Below, piece after piece: positions 45,812 to 54,345 of a DNA stretch of 64,000 nucleotides. Below the pieces are notes generated by a model. The model worked only from the letters and a program-made list of their open reading frames with translations, was not told the DNA's origin and did not search any database. The position numbers and the translations under genes are program-made. The first letter of the stretch is position 1, and each line of letters starts with the position of its first letter. Origin of the DNA: Pseudodesulfovibrio senegalensis (GTDB taxonomy: Bacteria; Desulfobacterota; Desulfovibrionia; Desulfovibrionales; Desulfovibrionaceae); contig NZ_WAIE01000009.1 of the NCBI RefSeq assembly GCF_008830225.1, forward strand, positions 1-64,000, given 5' to 3'.

Positions 45812-46537
45812 ATGGCCAGAAAGGAGAAAAAAGAGAAATGTCCGCCGCTGGCGCTGTGGCTGGTCACGTTCTCCGACCTGACCACGCTGCTGCTGACATT
45901 TTTCGTGCTGCTTCTGACCATGTCGTCCATGGACAGCAGCCTTTTGACCACGGTCACCCTGACCACCGCGGACCTTGGCCTGCTAGACATTCGCGGTTCG
46001 GGCAAGGTCACGGCCACCGAGCGTCTTGTGGCCGAGATGATGGAAAAACCGTGGGAAGTCATGGACAAGCAGAACCGCATCAAGGACCTGCTCTATCCGG
46101 AGGACACCATGCCGCTGGAACTGAACAAGCGGGAATTGAGCGAGAATCTGGACATACTGGCCCGCAATGACGGCGTGGCGCTGGTGATCACGGACAAGCT
46201 GCTGTTTCGCGAAGGCTCCACTGAGCTGAGCGATGCCGGCAAATACGTGGTGGGCAGGCTGGCCCCGGTCATCAATTACATGACCGCGCCCGTGAACGTG
46301 GTGGGCTATGCCGATACTTTGGCCGAGGGCGTGGACCCCTATGCCGTGTCCGAGGACCGCGCCCTGTCCGTGCTGACCTGCCTGCAGGACAACAAGGTGC
46401 CGCAGAAACGGTTTTCCCTATCGGCCTACGGCAACGACAGGCCCCGCTATACGGGCGAGAATCCCGAGTTGCGCGCCAAGAACCGGCGCGTGGAGATACT
46501 GCTCAAGACCCGGGTGGCGGTGGGCTCGTACCTGTAG
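45812..46537 (+). CDS. Second MotB/OmpA-like stator protein
   Basis: The 241-residue protein is a MotB paralogue. The N-terminal membrane segment again has an Asp (VTFSDLTTLLLTFFVLLLT), and the C-terminal OmpA-type domain has NVVGYADTLAEGVDPY, DRALSVLTCLQDNKVPQ and RAKNRRVEILL. The spacer between the two is different from that of the first copy. Both paralogues retain the ion-binding Asp, so they could form mixed or alternative stators with the one MotA. The start lies two bases after the first motB stop. Confidence 0.9.
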   Translation: MARKEKKEKCPPLALWLVTFSDLTTLLLTFFVLLLTMSSMDSSLLTTVTLTTADLGLLDIRGSGKVTATERLVAEMMEKPWEVMDKQNRIKDLLYPEDTMPLELNKRELSENLDILARNDGVALVITDKLLFREGSTELSDAGKYVVGRLAPVINYMTAPVNVVGYADTLAEGVDPYAVSEDRALSVLTCLQDNKVPQKRFSLSAYGNDRPRYTGENPELRAKNRRVEILLKTRVAVGSYL

Positions 46538-46601
46538 TGGAAAAACAAGCCGATTCAGGGTAGTACTCTGAAGGAATCAACGAACAACAAAGGTGGTATT
46601 C

Positions 46602-47093
46602 GTGGCTGACGAAGCGCTTCCCCAGGAAGAAAAGAAAAAGGGCGGCAAGATCAAGTGGATTATTCTGGCCGTGCTGATCATCGCGCTGGCCGGAGGCGGC
46701 TACTTTGCCTACACCAAGTTCTTTGCCGCGCCCGCCGAGGAAACGCAGGCTGAAGAGGCCGGTGACCAGCAACAGGCGCAGCAGCCTGCCGAAGGGCAGC
46801 TGGTGCCGCTGCCGCAATTTCTGGTCAATTTGGCCGACCCGTTGGGCAGGCGCTATCTCAAGCTCGGGCTTGAGGTGGAGGTGCGCGACGAGAAGGTTAC
46901 GGAGAACCTGACCAAGAACGAGGCCAAGATAAAGGATACCATGCTGTTGCTGCTTTCCAGCAAGACCTTCGACCAGCTTTCCACGCTCAAGGCCAAGGTG
47001 GAGCTCAAGCAGGAGATCGTGCGCAGGCTCAACCAGATTCTGGGCAACGGCAGCATTCTGCGGGTGTACATAACGGAAATGGTTATTCAGTAG
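46602..47093 (+). CDS. fliL: Flagellar basal-body protein FliL
   Basis: FliL is a single-pass inner-membrane protein near the stator. The 163-residue protein has a basic N-terminus, a membrane segment (KWIILAVLIIALAGGGYFAY), an acidic linker, and a periplasmic domain with FLVNLADPLGRRYLKLGLEVE and ILRVYITEMVIQ near the end. A GTG start at 46602 with AAAGGTGG is preferred over the GTG at 46593. It is between the second motB and fliN. Confidence 0.9.
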   Translation: MADEALPQEEKKKGGKIKWIILAVLIIALAGGGYFAYTKFFAAPAEETQAEEAGDQQQAQQPAEGQLVPLPQFLVNLADPLGRRYLKLGLEVEVRDEKVTENLTKNEAKIKDTMLLLLSSKTFDQLSTLKAKVELKQEIVRRLNQILGNGSILRVYITEMVIQ

Positions 47094-47177
47094 CACGGTT
47101 ATTGCAAAACCATTCCCGGACCGACGGCATTTTGACCGTGTCCCCGATGTTGAACACTTTTTTGCAGAGGTATGAAC

Positions 47178-47723
47178 ATGTCTGACGATCAGGACAAATT
47201 GGCTGAAGAATGGGCCGCAGCACTGGGCGGAGACGAGGACGAAGGCTCGGATCCGGTCGAGGATACCATGGCCGACATGGCCGCGGACGCCGGAGGCGGG
47301 TCCGATGAGGCCCTTGCCGACGAATGGGCCGCGGCTCTGGCCGATACCGAGCAGGAAGAGGTCCGGGACGAAAAGGAACAGCAGTTCCTGGCCACGCAGG
47401 CGCACACTGCGGAGTTTGAGGACATGACCGCAGAAGCCAAGTCCGGCTCCAACGAAGGCGGCAAGCGGGACCTTGATTTCATTCTGGATATCCCTCTGGA
47501 CGTCTCCGCGGAACTGGGGCGCACCAAGCTGCTCATCAACGAGCTTTTGCAGCTCGGTCAGGGTTCCGTTGTGGAGCTGAACAAGCTCGCGGGCGAACCG
47601 CTGGAAATCTACGTGAACGGAAAGCTGGTGGCGCGCGGCGAAGCTGTGGTCATCAACGAAAAGTTCGGTATCCGGCTGACGGACATCATCAGCCCCATCG
47701 AACGGGTGAAACAGCTTGGATAA
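47178..47723 (+). CDS. fliN: Flagellar motor switch protein FliN
   Basis: FliN forms part of the C-ring and the export docking site. The C-terminal SpoA domain (about 95-181) has DIPLDVSAELGRTKLLINEL, GSVVELNKLAGEPLEIYVNG and ending SPIERVKQLG. The N-terminal 90 residues are acidic and contain two copies of a short motif, LAEEWAAAL near 10 and LADEWAAAL near 48. The ATG at 47178 has AGAGG at better distance than the ATG at 47172. The fliM gene is not in this operon. Confidence 0.94.
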   Translation: MSDDQDKLAEEWAAALGGDEDEGSDPVEDTMADMAADAGGGSDEALADEWAAALADTEQEEVRDEKEQQFLATQAHTAEFEDMTAEAKSGSNEGGKRDLDFILDIPLDVSAELGRTKLLINELLQLGQGSVVELNKLAGEPLEIYVNGKLVARGEAVVINEKFGIRLTDIISPIERVKQLG

Positions 47724-48120
47724 CGCCACCATTGCCGACGGAGCGCACAGGGCGGTCCAGTCGTCCGGCGCGGTTCTCGACACGGGGTCGAGCATTTTTG
47801 CCACATTGGGCTATCTGTGCCTGATTCTTGGCGGGCTGTTTTTAGTGTATTGGCTTTTGCGCCGGTTCGGGCCGTTCGGCATGGGCACGCCGGGTTCGAA
47901 TGCGCACAGCCCGCGCCTGTTGGGGCGGCTGTATCTGGGCAATCGCCAAAGCGTGGCCGTGGTGCGCTACAAGACGAAAACAATGGTGCTGGGTGTGACC
48001 GAGCACCAGATCAACCTGCTCGGGCAGGAAGAGGGCGACGAGCCGGAAGACAATGAACCGTCGTCCTCCGCGTTTGCCGGGCTGCTCAAGGGAAAGGTCG
48101 AGGATGCATCGGAATCCTGA
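47716..48120 (+). CDS. fliO: Flagellar biosynthesis protein FliO
   Basis: FliO is a small membrane protein helping assemble the FliP ring of the export gate. The 134-residue protein has one membrane segment (TLGYLCLILGGLFLVYWLLRRF) and a short cytoplasmic domain with RLYLGNRQSVAVVRYKTKTMVLGVTEH in the conserved position. The probable start is the TTG at 47716, which overlaps the fliN stop by eight bases; no ATG lies before the membrane segment. Its end overlaps fliP. Confidence 0.82.
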   Translation: MDNATIADGAHRAVQSSGAVLDTGSSIFATLGYLCLILGGLFLVYWLLRRFGPFGMGTPGSNAHSPRLLGRLYLGNRQSVAVVRYKTKTMVLGVTEHQINLLGQEEGDEPEDNEPSSSAFAGLLKGKVEDASES

Positions 48121-48895
48121 TTCCGGCCGGGCTGTCCGGCCTCTGGCAATATTGATTGCCGCCGTTGCAATGGTGCTCGTCTCCTTTGTTGCCGCCTGGG
48201 CGCAGGACCCGGTCATCCCCAAGCTGAGCATGAGCCTTGCCGCCGGTCAGGCCGAGCCCGAAGAGATTTCCGTGCTGCTGGAAATCCTGTTCATGTTCAC
48301 GGTGCTGTCCATGGCGCCGGCCATCATCCTGACCATGACTTCCTTCACCCGCATCATCGTGGTCTTTCATTTTTTGCGGCAGGCCATGGGCACGCAGCAG
48401 ATGCCGCCCAACCAGATCATGGCAGCGCTGGCCATGTTCATGACCTTCGTGATCATGTGGCCCGTGGCCACCACGGTCAACAACGAGGCCCTGCAGCCCT
48501 ATCTGGAAGAAGAGATTCCCTTTTCCGAAGCCTTGGATCGTGCCCAGCAACCCGTCCGGGCCTTCATGTTCAAGCATACCCGGGAAAAGGACCTTTCCAT
48601 TTTCTATTCCATCACCGGGGAGCCCCGGCCCACCACCAAGCAGGATGTGCCCACCATCATGCTGGTGGCCGCCTATACCATCAGTGAGCTCAAGACCGGG
48701 TTCACCATCGGGTTTCTCATTTACATTCCGTTCCTCATTCTGGATATGGTCGTGGCCAGCATCCTGCTCTCCATGGGCATGATGATGCTGCCGCCGGTCA
48801 TGGTTTCGCTGCCGTTCAAAATTCTTTTGTTCATTCTGGTGGATGGCTGGAGCCTGTTGGTGGGCTCATTGGTCAACACGTTCATGATCAAATGA
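48104..48895 (+). CDS. fliP: Flagellar export-gate protein FliP
   Basis: FliP is the core of the type III export gate. The 263-residue protein has a signal-type N-terminal segment (PLAILIAAVAMVLVSFVAA) and the family signature ILTMTSFTRIIVVFHFLRQAMG, then IMAALAMFMTFVIMWP. The C-terminal membrane segments include GFLIYIPFLILDMVVASILLSMGMMMLPP (several identical family residues). The start at 48104 (MHRNP) has AAGG upstream and overlaps fliO by 17 bases. Confidence 0.94.
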   Translation: MHRNPDSGRAVRPLAILIAAVAMVLVSFVAAWAQDPVIPKLSMSLAAGQAEPEEISVLLEILFMFTVLSMAPAIILTMTSFTRIIVVFHFLRQAMGTQQMPPNQIMAALAMFMTFVIMWPVATTVNNEALQPYLEEEIPFSEALDRAQQPVRAFMFKHTREKDLSIFYSITGEPRPTTKQDVPTIMLVAAYTISELKTGFTIGFLIYIPFLILDMVVASILLSMGMMMLPPVMVSLPFKILLFILVDGWSLLVGSLVNTFMIK

Positions 48896-48918
48896 CCGAT
48901 CCAGGGGAGTAGTGCGCC

Positions 48919-49188
48919 ATGACACCGGAATTCGTCATAGGATTTGCCCGCGAGGCCATTGAAATGACCCTGACCATCGCCCTGCCCATGCTTGCCATCG
49001 GCATGGTGGTTGGCCTGACGGTTTCCATCATCCAGACCGCTACCCAGCTGCAGGAAATGACCCTGACCATCGTGCCCAAGATCATTGCCATCTTCATTGC
49101 CCTGCTGGTGGCGTTTCCATGGATAATGGACAAGATGGTCACCTACACCCGCACGCTGTTCATCAATCTTCCGAAATATATCCAATAG
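48919..49188 (+). CDS. fliQ: Flagellar export-gate protein FliQ
   Basis: The 89-residue protein has two membrane helices and matches FliQ in length. Family residues are visible in FAREAIEMTLTIALPMLAIG and in the SIIQTATQLQEMTLTIVPK loop, with the second helix IIAIFIALLVAFPWIM. It follows fliP by 23 bases and ends this run of export genes. fliR and flhB are not in the window. Confidence 0.93.
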   Translation: MTPEFVIGFAREAIEMTLTIALPMLAIGMVVGLTVSIIQTATQLQEMTLTIVPKIIAIFIALLVAFPWIMDKMVTYTRTLFINLPKYIQ

Positions 49189-49698
49189 CTTACGCAATAC
49201 GAAGGCGGCCCCTTTCCCAGGGAAGAGACCGCCCTGCCAGGAGGCACAAGGAGGGGAGGAACTTCCGGCACACGGGCCGGGGGTTGTTCGGCTGCGGCGG
49301 CTTTCTTTCGCCGCGGCCTGCCGGGACGGTGCGGGCAGACGCCCTTGCCGTCCCAAAAAGCGTTTGTTTCGGGGCGGCCCCTTCGGGAGGAGAGGAAGAG
49401 GCTCGCCCCAAGCGTGTGACGTTGCAATGCTAATGATAATTATTCCTATAAAGATATATTCTGTCAACCATGAAATGCAGAAAAATGGATTTTCCCGGTG
49501 GGGAGCCCTGTTTCTTGCCAGTCGGCAACGGCGGCCCGGCGCACGTTTTCCGTGTTTTTGACGGTCTAAATGCCGGGAATGCTTTTTGATTGGCCACGGT
49601 GATGCCATTTGTCCGTGTGGGTTGCCCTTTTGCTTTCATCCATGTAAGCAACCTTCTGGCCGCATGAGCGGCTCATTTCATTCAGGGAGGAACATACA
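49189..49698. other. 510-bp region without a confident gene
   Basis: An imperfect hairpin (49204-49232) follows fliQ, and similar GGCGGCCCCTT strings recur near 49204 and 49373. A Fur-box-like TGATAAT-T-ATTCCTA lies at 49434-49448 with no iron gene next to it. A minus-strand frame (49143-49427, TTG start) has no recognisable features. GGGAGG at 49685-49690 belongs to the next gene. The region may hold a small RNA, but I cannot show one. Confidence 0.4.
49434..49448. promoter_or_regulatory. Orphan Fur-box-like sequence
   Basis: TGATAAT-T-ATTCCTA resembles the Fur core (TGATAAT-N-ATTATCA), with a perfect left half. It lies about 250 bp from the next + gene and 250 bp after fliQ. Its target, if any, is unclear. 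Confidence 0.3.
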
Positions 49699-49980
49699 GT
49701 GGCTGCCACGGTAGACGAAATCACCATCAATTATTCCGAGGACGACCAGCTTATCGTTCAGGAGCTGGACAAGGTCATCCTGTCCAAGGGCGCATGGACC
49801 ACCATCCTGTTTCGGTATCAGGAATGGAACCGTGCCAAGGGCGAATACGGACCGGAGAAATATTCCATCCGGCGCTACCAGAAGGTCAGCGGAACCTATC
49901 GTCCCAAATCCAAGTTCAATATTTCCAGCAAGGCGCAGGCCGAGAAGATCGTGGACGCGCTCAACGGCTGGATCAAGTAG
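49699..49980 (+). CDS. Small hypothetical protein (93 aa)
   Basis: The protein is soluble and alpha/beta, with no known motif. It contains alternating acidic and aromatic residues (ITINYSEDDQLIVQELDK) and a basic C-terminal half (YSIRRYQKVSGTYRPKSKF). The start is GTG with GGGAGG at ideal spacing, so expression is likely. It is a single gene, ended by a strong bidirectional terminator. The look is of a small conserved cytoplasmic protein, possibly nucleic-acid-binding, but no function can be named. Confidence 0.7.
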   Translation: MAATVDEITINYSEDDQLIVQELDKVILSKGAWTTILFRYQEWNRAKGEYGPEKYSIRRYQKVSGTYRPKSKFNISSKAQAEKIVDALNGWIK

Positions 49981-50000
49981 GCCGGAATTGTTTCCGGACG

Positions 50001-50038
50001 AAAAAGGCCCGGCTCCCCAATGGGAGCCGGGCCTTTTT
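50001..50038. terminator. Bidirectional terminator
   Basis: A perfect 17-bp stem (50001-50017 with 50022-50038) includes A5 and T5 arms, with a four-base loop. It serves the gene at 49699 and the convergent methyltransferase. Confidence 0.95.
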
Positions 50039-50056
50039 GGCGTGCGTACGAATCCG

Positions 50057-50821
50057 TCACATGCATTGCGCGGAAAAGCGGCTGACCAGAATGGCCCCGG
50101 CCTGGGCAACGTTCAGCGAATCGAACGGCCGGGCAAAGGGGATGGCCAGCATGGTGTCGCAATGCTTGGCAACGCCCGGGCGGATGCCCTTTTCCTCGTT
50201 GCCCAGCACCAGTACCGCAGGCGTGCGCAACTCGGTCTCATAGGCGTGCTGCGCGTCGTCTCCGGTTCCCGCTCCGTAGATGAGGAATCCCTGCTTGGCG
50301 CATTGCTCCAGCGCGCGGCTCACGTTTCCGGCCTTGGCCACGGGCAGGTGGTTCAGGGTTCCTGCGCTGGCCTTGACCGCTCCGGTTCCGAGATAGGCGC
50401 TGTGGTGGCGGCCCACCACCAGCCCGGCCCCGCCCAGCGCATAGAGCGTGCGGGCCAGAACGCCCACGTTGCCCGGGTCCTGCACCTGGTCCAGCACCAC
50501 CACCAGCGGCAAGGGCGCGCTGTGGGCTGCTTCGAGCACATGGTCGAGGTCAACGTATTCCAGTGCCGCGGCCTGGGCGATGACACCCTGGTGGTTGCCG
50601 CGATACATGCGGTCAAGGCTTTGGCCCGGCAGGGCCTTGAACGGAATCTTGACCTTTTTACATAATGAAATGATCTGCTCCAGCCCCTTGTCGTGGCGAC
50701 CTTTGCGAAAATAGACGAAGTCCACGCGGGCCGGGGAATTCTGCAATAATTCCAGCACCGGCTTGTTGCCGATGACAAAGGACTTGCCGCCCGCCTGTGG
50801 TCTCTCTGCGTTTTTTTGCAT
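50057..50821 (-). CDS. SPOUT-family rRNA 2'-O-methyltransferase (RlmB/TrmH-like)
   Basis: This 254-residue enzyme methylates a ribose 2'-OH in rRNA or tRNA with SAM. The N-terminal substrate-binding domain (FVIGNKPVLELLQN) is of the RlmB type. The SPOUT domain has the three motifs: LDQVQDPGNVGVLARTLYAL, VLGNEEKGIRP, and IPFARPFDSLNVAQAGAILV. The start at 50821 has GGAG; an upstream frame to 51019 is not supported. The target base cannot be inferred. It is convergent with the gene at 49699. Confidence 0.9.
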   Translation of the reverse strand: MQKNAERPQAGGKSFVIGNKPVLELLQNSPARVDFVYFRKGRHDKGLEQIISLCKKVKIPFKALPGQSLDRMYRGNHQGVIAQAAALEYVDLDHVLEAAHSAPLPLVVVLDQVQDPGNVGVLARTLYALGGAGLVVGRHHSAYLGTGAVKASAGTLNHLPVAKAGNVSRALEQCAKQGFLIYGAGTGDDAQHAYETELRTPAVLVLGNEEKGIRPGVAKHCDTMLAIPFARPFDSLNVAQAGAILVSRFSAQCM

Positions 50822-51013
50822 TTTTGCTCCAAATTCCGAGTGTAGTCGGCGCTCACGCGCCACAGGCACTGAGTAGCGGTTTCGGTCCACTATTGCAATT
50901 GGATCGCAGGTAGGATAGCAGGTATCTTCAAGGCGTAACCGATTTTTAAGACATTTTCTAGACTCCCGGAAGCCCCGGACCACCGGCCTCGAGGCAAGTG
51001 CTAGGAGGACTTT

Positions 51014-52825
51014 TTGCATAAATTCAGTAGAGTACGACTTTTATTCCTGTTGGTTGCCGGCGCGGCGCTTTTGGCGGCATGTACGCCCAAATCCGTGTCC
51101 ACCGACGAACAGGCCGCAACGGACAGGACCGTGTATGCGGAATCCTTCGGGCCGGACAGCCCGGATGAGACCCTCGACCCGGAACTGGCCGCCGACCCGA
51201 AATCCGACGATTCCACCCTGACCGAAGCCGAGCAGACAGTGCTCAACTCCCGCTTCGGACTGCTGTTCGACCTTGAACCGCACGAAAGCAAGGAAGTGGA
51301 ACAATACCTTAAGTACTTCACGCATAAGGCGCGGCGTACGTTCGAGCGTTGGCTCAAACGTTCCGAGCCGTATTTGCCCTATGTGCGCAAGACCCTGACC
51401 CGCCACGGCCTGCCCCAGGATCTGGTGCTGCTGCCCTTTACCGAATCCGGGTACAACCCCAAGGCCTATTCGTGGGCCGGAGCGGGCGGCATGTGGCAGT
51501 TCATGCCCTATACCGGCCGCAAGTACGGGCTCAAGGTGGACTGGTGGATTGATGAACGCCGTGATCCGTACAAGGCAACCGAAGCCGCCGCCAAATACCT
51601 CAAGGAATTGCATGAGCGGTTCGGGGACTGGTATCTGGCCCTGGCCGCATACAACGCGGGCGAAGGCAAAATCTCACGCGCACTGAAAAAGACCAATTCC
51701 GACGACTTCTTCGAGCTGTGCAAGAAGAACCGCAGGCTTTCGCGCCGTAGTCGGCTGCGCAAGGAAACACGGCATTACGTTCCCAAATTCATTGCCATTT
51801 CCAAGATATTCCAGAACCTCGACATGCTCGGGTTCGAGCCGGTGCGCTGGGATCAGGACAAGGAGACCGTGGCCGTGGCCATCCCCGGCGGCACGGACCT
51901 GCTGGCCCTTGCCCGCGCCGGAAAAATGAGCTGGCGCGAGTTCCACGAAATGAACCCGGCCTTCCGCAGGCAGGTCAGCCCGCCCGATTTCAAGGCCACC
52001 GCGCATCTGCCCGTGGACAGGGCGGACAAGATGATGGCCTATCTGGCCAACCCGTCTTCGCGTCCCTACGCGGGCTATGTTCGCTACCGCATCCGCAGCG
52101 GCGACTCGTGGTGGCGTATTTCCCGCAAGTTCGGAGTGCCCATTTCCGTGCTCAAGAAGGTCAACAATCGGCGCAGCAACACCCTGCGCCCTGGCCGCTA
52201 TGTCATGGTTCCGGGCCGCGGTTCGGCAAGGGCCATCGCCTCTTCGGGCACGAGCCCCATTCCGACGTCGGGCCGCTACAAGGTGCGCCGCGGCGATTCA
52301 TGGTGGACCATTTCCCGCAAGTTCGGGGTTTCCATCAATCGTCTCAAGAGTGCCAACAACCGCCGGAGCAATACGCTGCGAATCGGACAGATCGTGCGTA
52401 TCCCCGGTTCCAAGGCCTCGGCCTCCAAGAAGTACGCCTCCGCATCCACAAAGAAGCGCGCCATTGCTGCCAAGAAGGGCAATTACGTGGTCAAACGGGG
52501 CGACTCCCTGTGGTCGATTTCCAAGCGCTACCGCATCAGCGTGAGCACGCTCAAGAGTGCCAACGGGCTTGGCTCCAGCCGCCTCAAACCGGGCATGAAG
52601 CTGTTCATTCCCGACCATTCCTCGGCTGCCACGCGTACGGCCGCCAAAAAGGCCGAAAGCGCCAAGGCCGCCCAACTGGTGCGCTACAAGGTGCGCCGGG
52701 GCGATACCCTTTCCAAGATTGCCCGCCGTTTTGGCGTGCGCATCAGCGACCTGCGCCGCTGGAACAGCCTGAACAGGAAAGGCACCATCTACGCGGGCCA
52801 GCGTCTCAAGGTCTACGTTCAGTAG
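51014..52825 (+). CDS. LysM lytic transglycosylase lipoprotein (MltD-like)
   Basis: The 603-residue lipoprotein cleaves peptidoglycan. It starts at a TTG with a strong AGGAGG. A signal peptide ends in LLAAC (lipobox). The catalytic SLT domain (about 120-270) shows FTESGYNPKAYSWAGAGGMW with the catalytic Glu, and ALAAYNAGEGKISRA. Four LysM repeats follow at about 355-400, 420-465, 490-535 and 555-603; each starts with a Y-x-[VI]-[RK]-x-G-D pattern. MltD of E. coli has two LysM repeats. It may shape the wall for insertion of trans-envelope machines (inference). Confidence 0.93.
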   Translation: MHKFSRVRLLFLLVAGAALLAACTPKSVSTDEQAATDRTVYAESFGPDSPDETLDPELAADPKSDDSTLTEAEQTVLNSRFGLLFDLEPHESKEVEQYLKYFTHKARRTFERWLKRSEPYLPYVRKTLTRHGLPQDLVLLPFTESGYNPKAYSWAGAGGMWQFMPYTGRKYGLKVDWWIDERRDPYKATEAAAKYLKELHERFGDWYLALAAYNAGEGKISRALKKTNSDDFFELCKKNRRLSRRSRLRKETRHYVPKFIAISKIFQNLDMLGFEPVRWDQDKETVAVAIPGGTDLLALARAGKMSWREFHEMNPAFRRQVSPPDFKATAHLPVDRADKMMAYLANPSSRPYAGYVRYRIRSGDSWWRISRKFGVPISVLKKVNNRRSNTLRPGRYVMVPGRGSARAIASSGTSPIPTSGRYKVRRGDSWWTISRKFGVSINRLKSANNRRSNTLRIGQIVRIPGSKASASKKYASASTKKRAIAAKKGNYVVKRGDSLWSISKRYRISVSTLKSANGLGSSRLKPGMKLFIPDHSSAATRTAAKKAESAKAAQLVRYKVRRGDTLSKIARRFGVRISDLRRWNSLNRKGTIYAGQRLKVYVQ

Positions 52826-52844
52826 GCGGCGATACATCAAGGAC

Positions 52845-52887
52845 AAAAATCCCGGCGCCATGCTTTTCATGGTGTCGGGATTTTTTT
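52845..52887. terminator. Bidirectional terminator
   Basis: A GC-rich stem with A5 on the left and T7 on the right (loop near 52863-52867) lies between the transglycosylase gene and the convergent glycosyltransferase gene. Confidence 0.92.
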
Positions 52888-52917
52888 GCGCGTGTTGGGC
52901 CGGGCCGGAGAGTGCGT

Positions 52918-54333
52918 TCAGGTGCAGATGGCCAGAAACGCCTCCAGCAGTTGCATGCCGTCCTTCCACGCCTGCTGCGAGTAGTCTCTGTTCTGCAGCA
53001 GCATGTGGGCGAATCCAGTCAGGGGTTTGATCCGCTGCGGACTGTCCTCCCAGAACTTCTGGTCCAACACCTCGCCGGAAGCCAATCCGTGCCGCAGTTG
53101 ACGACTCATGGCCGGAACGTGGCCGAGCAGTGCCTCTGCGGCCTCGGGATATTGCTGTTGCAGATCGGTCCAGCATTGCCGGGCGTCCGTTTTGTCCTGT
53201 TCCTTGGCACCGCCAAGGCGCCAGCCGAACCATGCGTTCCAGAAACGGCTCAGCATGCGGTGTTCGTCTGGTTGGCTGCCGAGGCAGTGCAGATGGTACA
53301 TGCCTCTCTTGGATCGGCCCGTGCGGAACAGGTCCAGGCCGGGCAGCCGGAGTCGCGCAAGTTTGTCCGGTCCGTCCCCGGCCGCCAGCCGTGAGGTGAG
53401 CATGGCAATGCGTTTCGGCTCGAACGGCGCGTGGCAGGCAAGGGTGTTTTCCGGGCAGGTCCAGCACCCCTTGGCGCAGTCCATGGACGCGCGCAGCACG
53501 AAATGACCGGGCTGGTAGGGGCCGGTTTCCCACGGATGCACGTTGCCCATGGACAGGTTCAGACATTTGAGTCCGGTCCACGCGGCCAGGTGCATGGGGC
53601 CGGTGTCCGGCGTGATGAACAGGGCCAGGCTTTGGCCTACCTTGGTGAAATCGTTCAATTCGAGTTTGCCGCAATAGTCGAGCACCGGGCCGTTGAACAG
53701 CCTGCGCACCTCGTTGCCCAGCTTTACCTCGGCCGGGCCGCCGAACAGCACCGGCCGCAGTCCGCGGCCAAGGAGCTCGCTGATGAGCGCGGCCCAGAAT
53801 GCAGGCGTGGGATGCTTGGCCGGGTCGCTGGCGCCGAGAAACAGTCCGATGCGGTTTTCCTTGCCCGGCAGGGTGCGCGGTTCCTCGAAAACCGTGCCGC
53901 CCACGGTGCTGGCGCTGACGATGTCCAGCGCGTTGAGGTCGGCCCAGTGATAGCGGTTGTAACGGTTGTTGTTCACCAGCGAGGCCCGGTAGAGCTGCCA
54001 GTTGCCGTTGATGCGCGCAATGCCGTTCTCCAGCAGTGGCCCGATCTTGCGCTCGGCTGAAACTTCTGCGGCCAGGGTTGCGGCCTGTTCGCGGATGCTC
54101 AGGTTGACCACCAGCGTGTAGTCGTGCCGTTTGATGAAGGCCGTGCTGGTCCACGGCATGAATATCACCTGCGGGGCCAGAGCCATGAGCGGGGTGTAAA
54201 AGTTCGGTTCCGCCACAACCCAGACCGGATGGCCCGGATAGTGGCGCTGGATCCACAGCAGCATGGGAAAGGACAGGATCAGGTCCCCCATGCGTTGCAT
54301 CTGGAGTACGAGGATGGGTTTTTTCTCGGGCAC
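52918..54333 (-). CDS. Glycosyltransferase family 9 (heptosyltransferase-like)
   Basis: The 471-residue protein starts with ILVLQMQRMGDLILSFPML, the N-terminal motif of GT9 heptosyltransferases, and has the donor site region FITPDTGPMHLAAW. The extra C-terminal portion of about 100 residues is larger than in LPS heptosyltransferases. Cysteines in CAKGCWTCPENTLAC are noteworthy and might hold a metal. It is the second gene of a pair with the CgeB-like gene (12 bp apart) behind a sigma-54-like promoter. LPS or flagellin glycosylation are both possible. Confidence 0.85.
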   Translation of the reverse strand: MPEKKPILVLQMQRMGDLILSFPMLLWIQRHYPGHPVWVVAEPNFYTPLMALAPQVIFMPWTSTAFIKRHDYTLVVNLSIREQAATLAAEVSAERKIGPLLENGIARINGNWQLYRASLVNNNRYNRYHWADLNALDIVSASTVGGTVFEEPRTLPGKENRIGLFLGASDPAKHPTPAFWAALISELLGRGLRPVLFGGPAEVKLGNEVRRLFNGPVLDYCGKLELNDFTKVGQSLALFITPDTGPMHLAAWTGLKCLNLSMGNVHPWETGPYQPGHFVLRASMDCAKGCWTCPENTLACHAPFEPKRIAMLTSRLAAGDGPDKLARLRLPGLDLFRTGRSKRGMYHLHCLGSQPDEHRMLSRFWNAWFGWRLGGAKEQDKTDARQCWTDLQQQYPEAAEALLGHVPAMSRQLRHGLASGEVLDQKFWEDSPQRIKPLTGFAHMLLQNRDYSQQAWKDGMQLLEAFLAICT

Positions 54334-54345
54334 GTTCGGTTCCGG

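Noticed and set aside
49143-49427. Minus-strand ORF of 94 codons after fliQ
   Set aside because: It needs a TTG start without a good ribosome binding site, and its end is antisense to fliQ.
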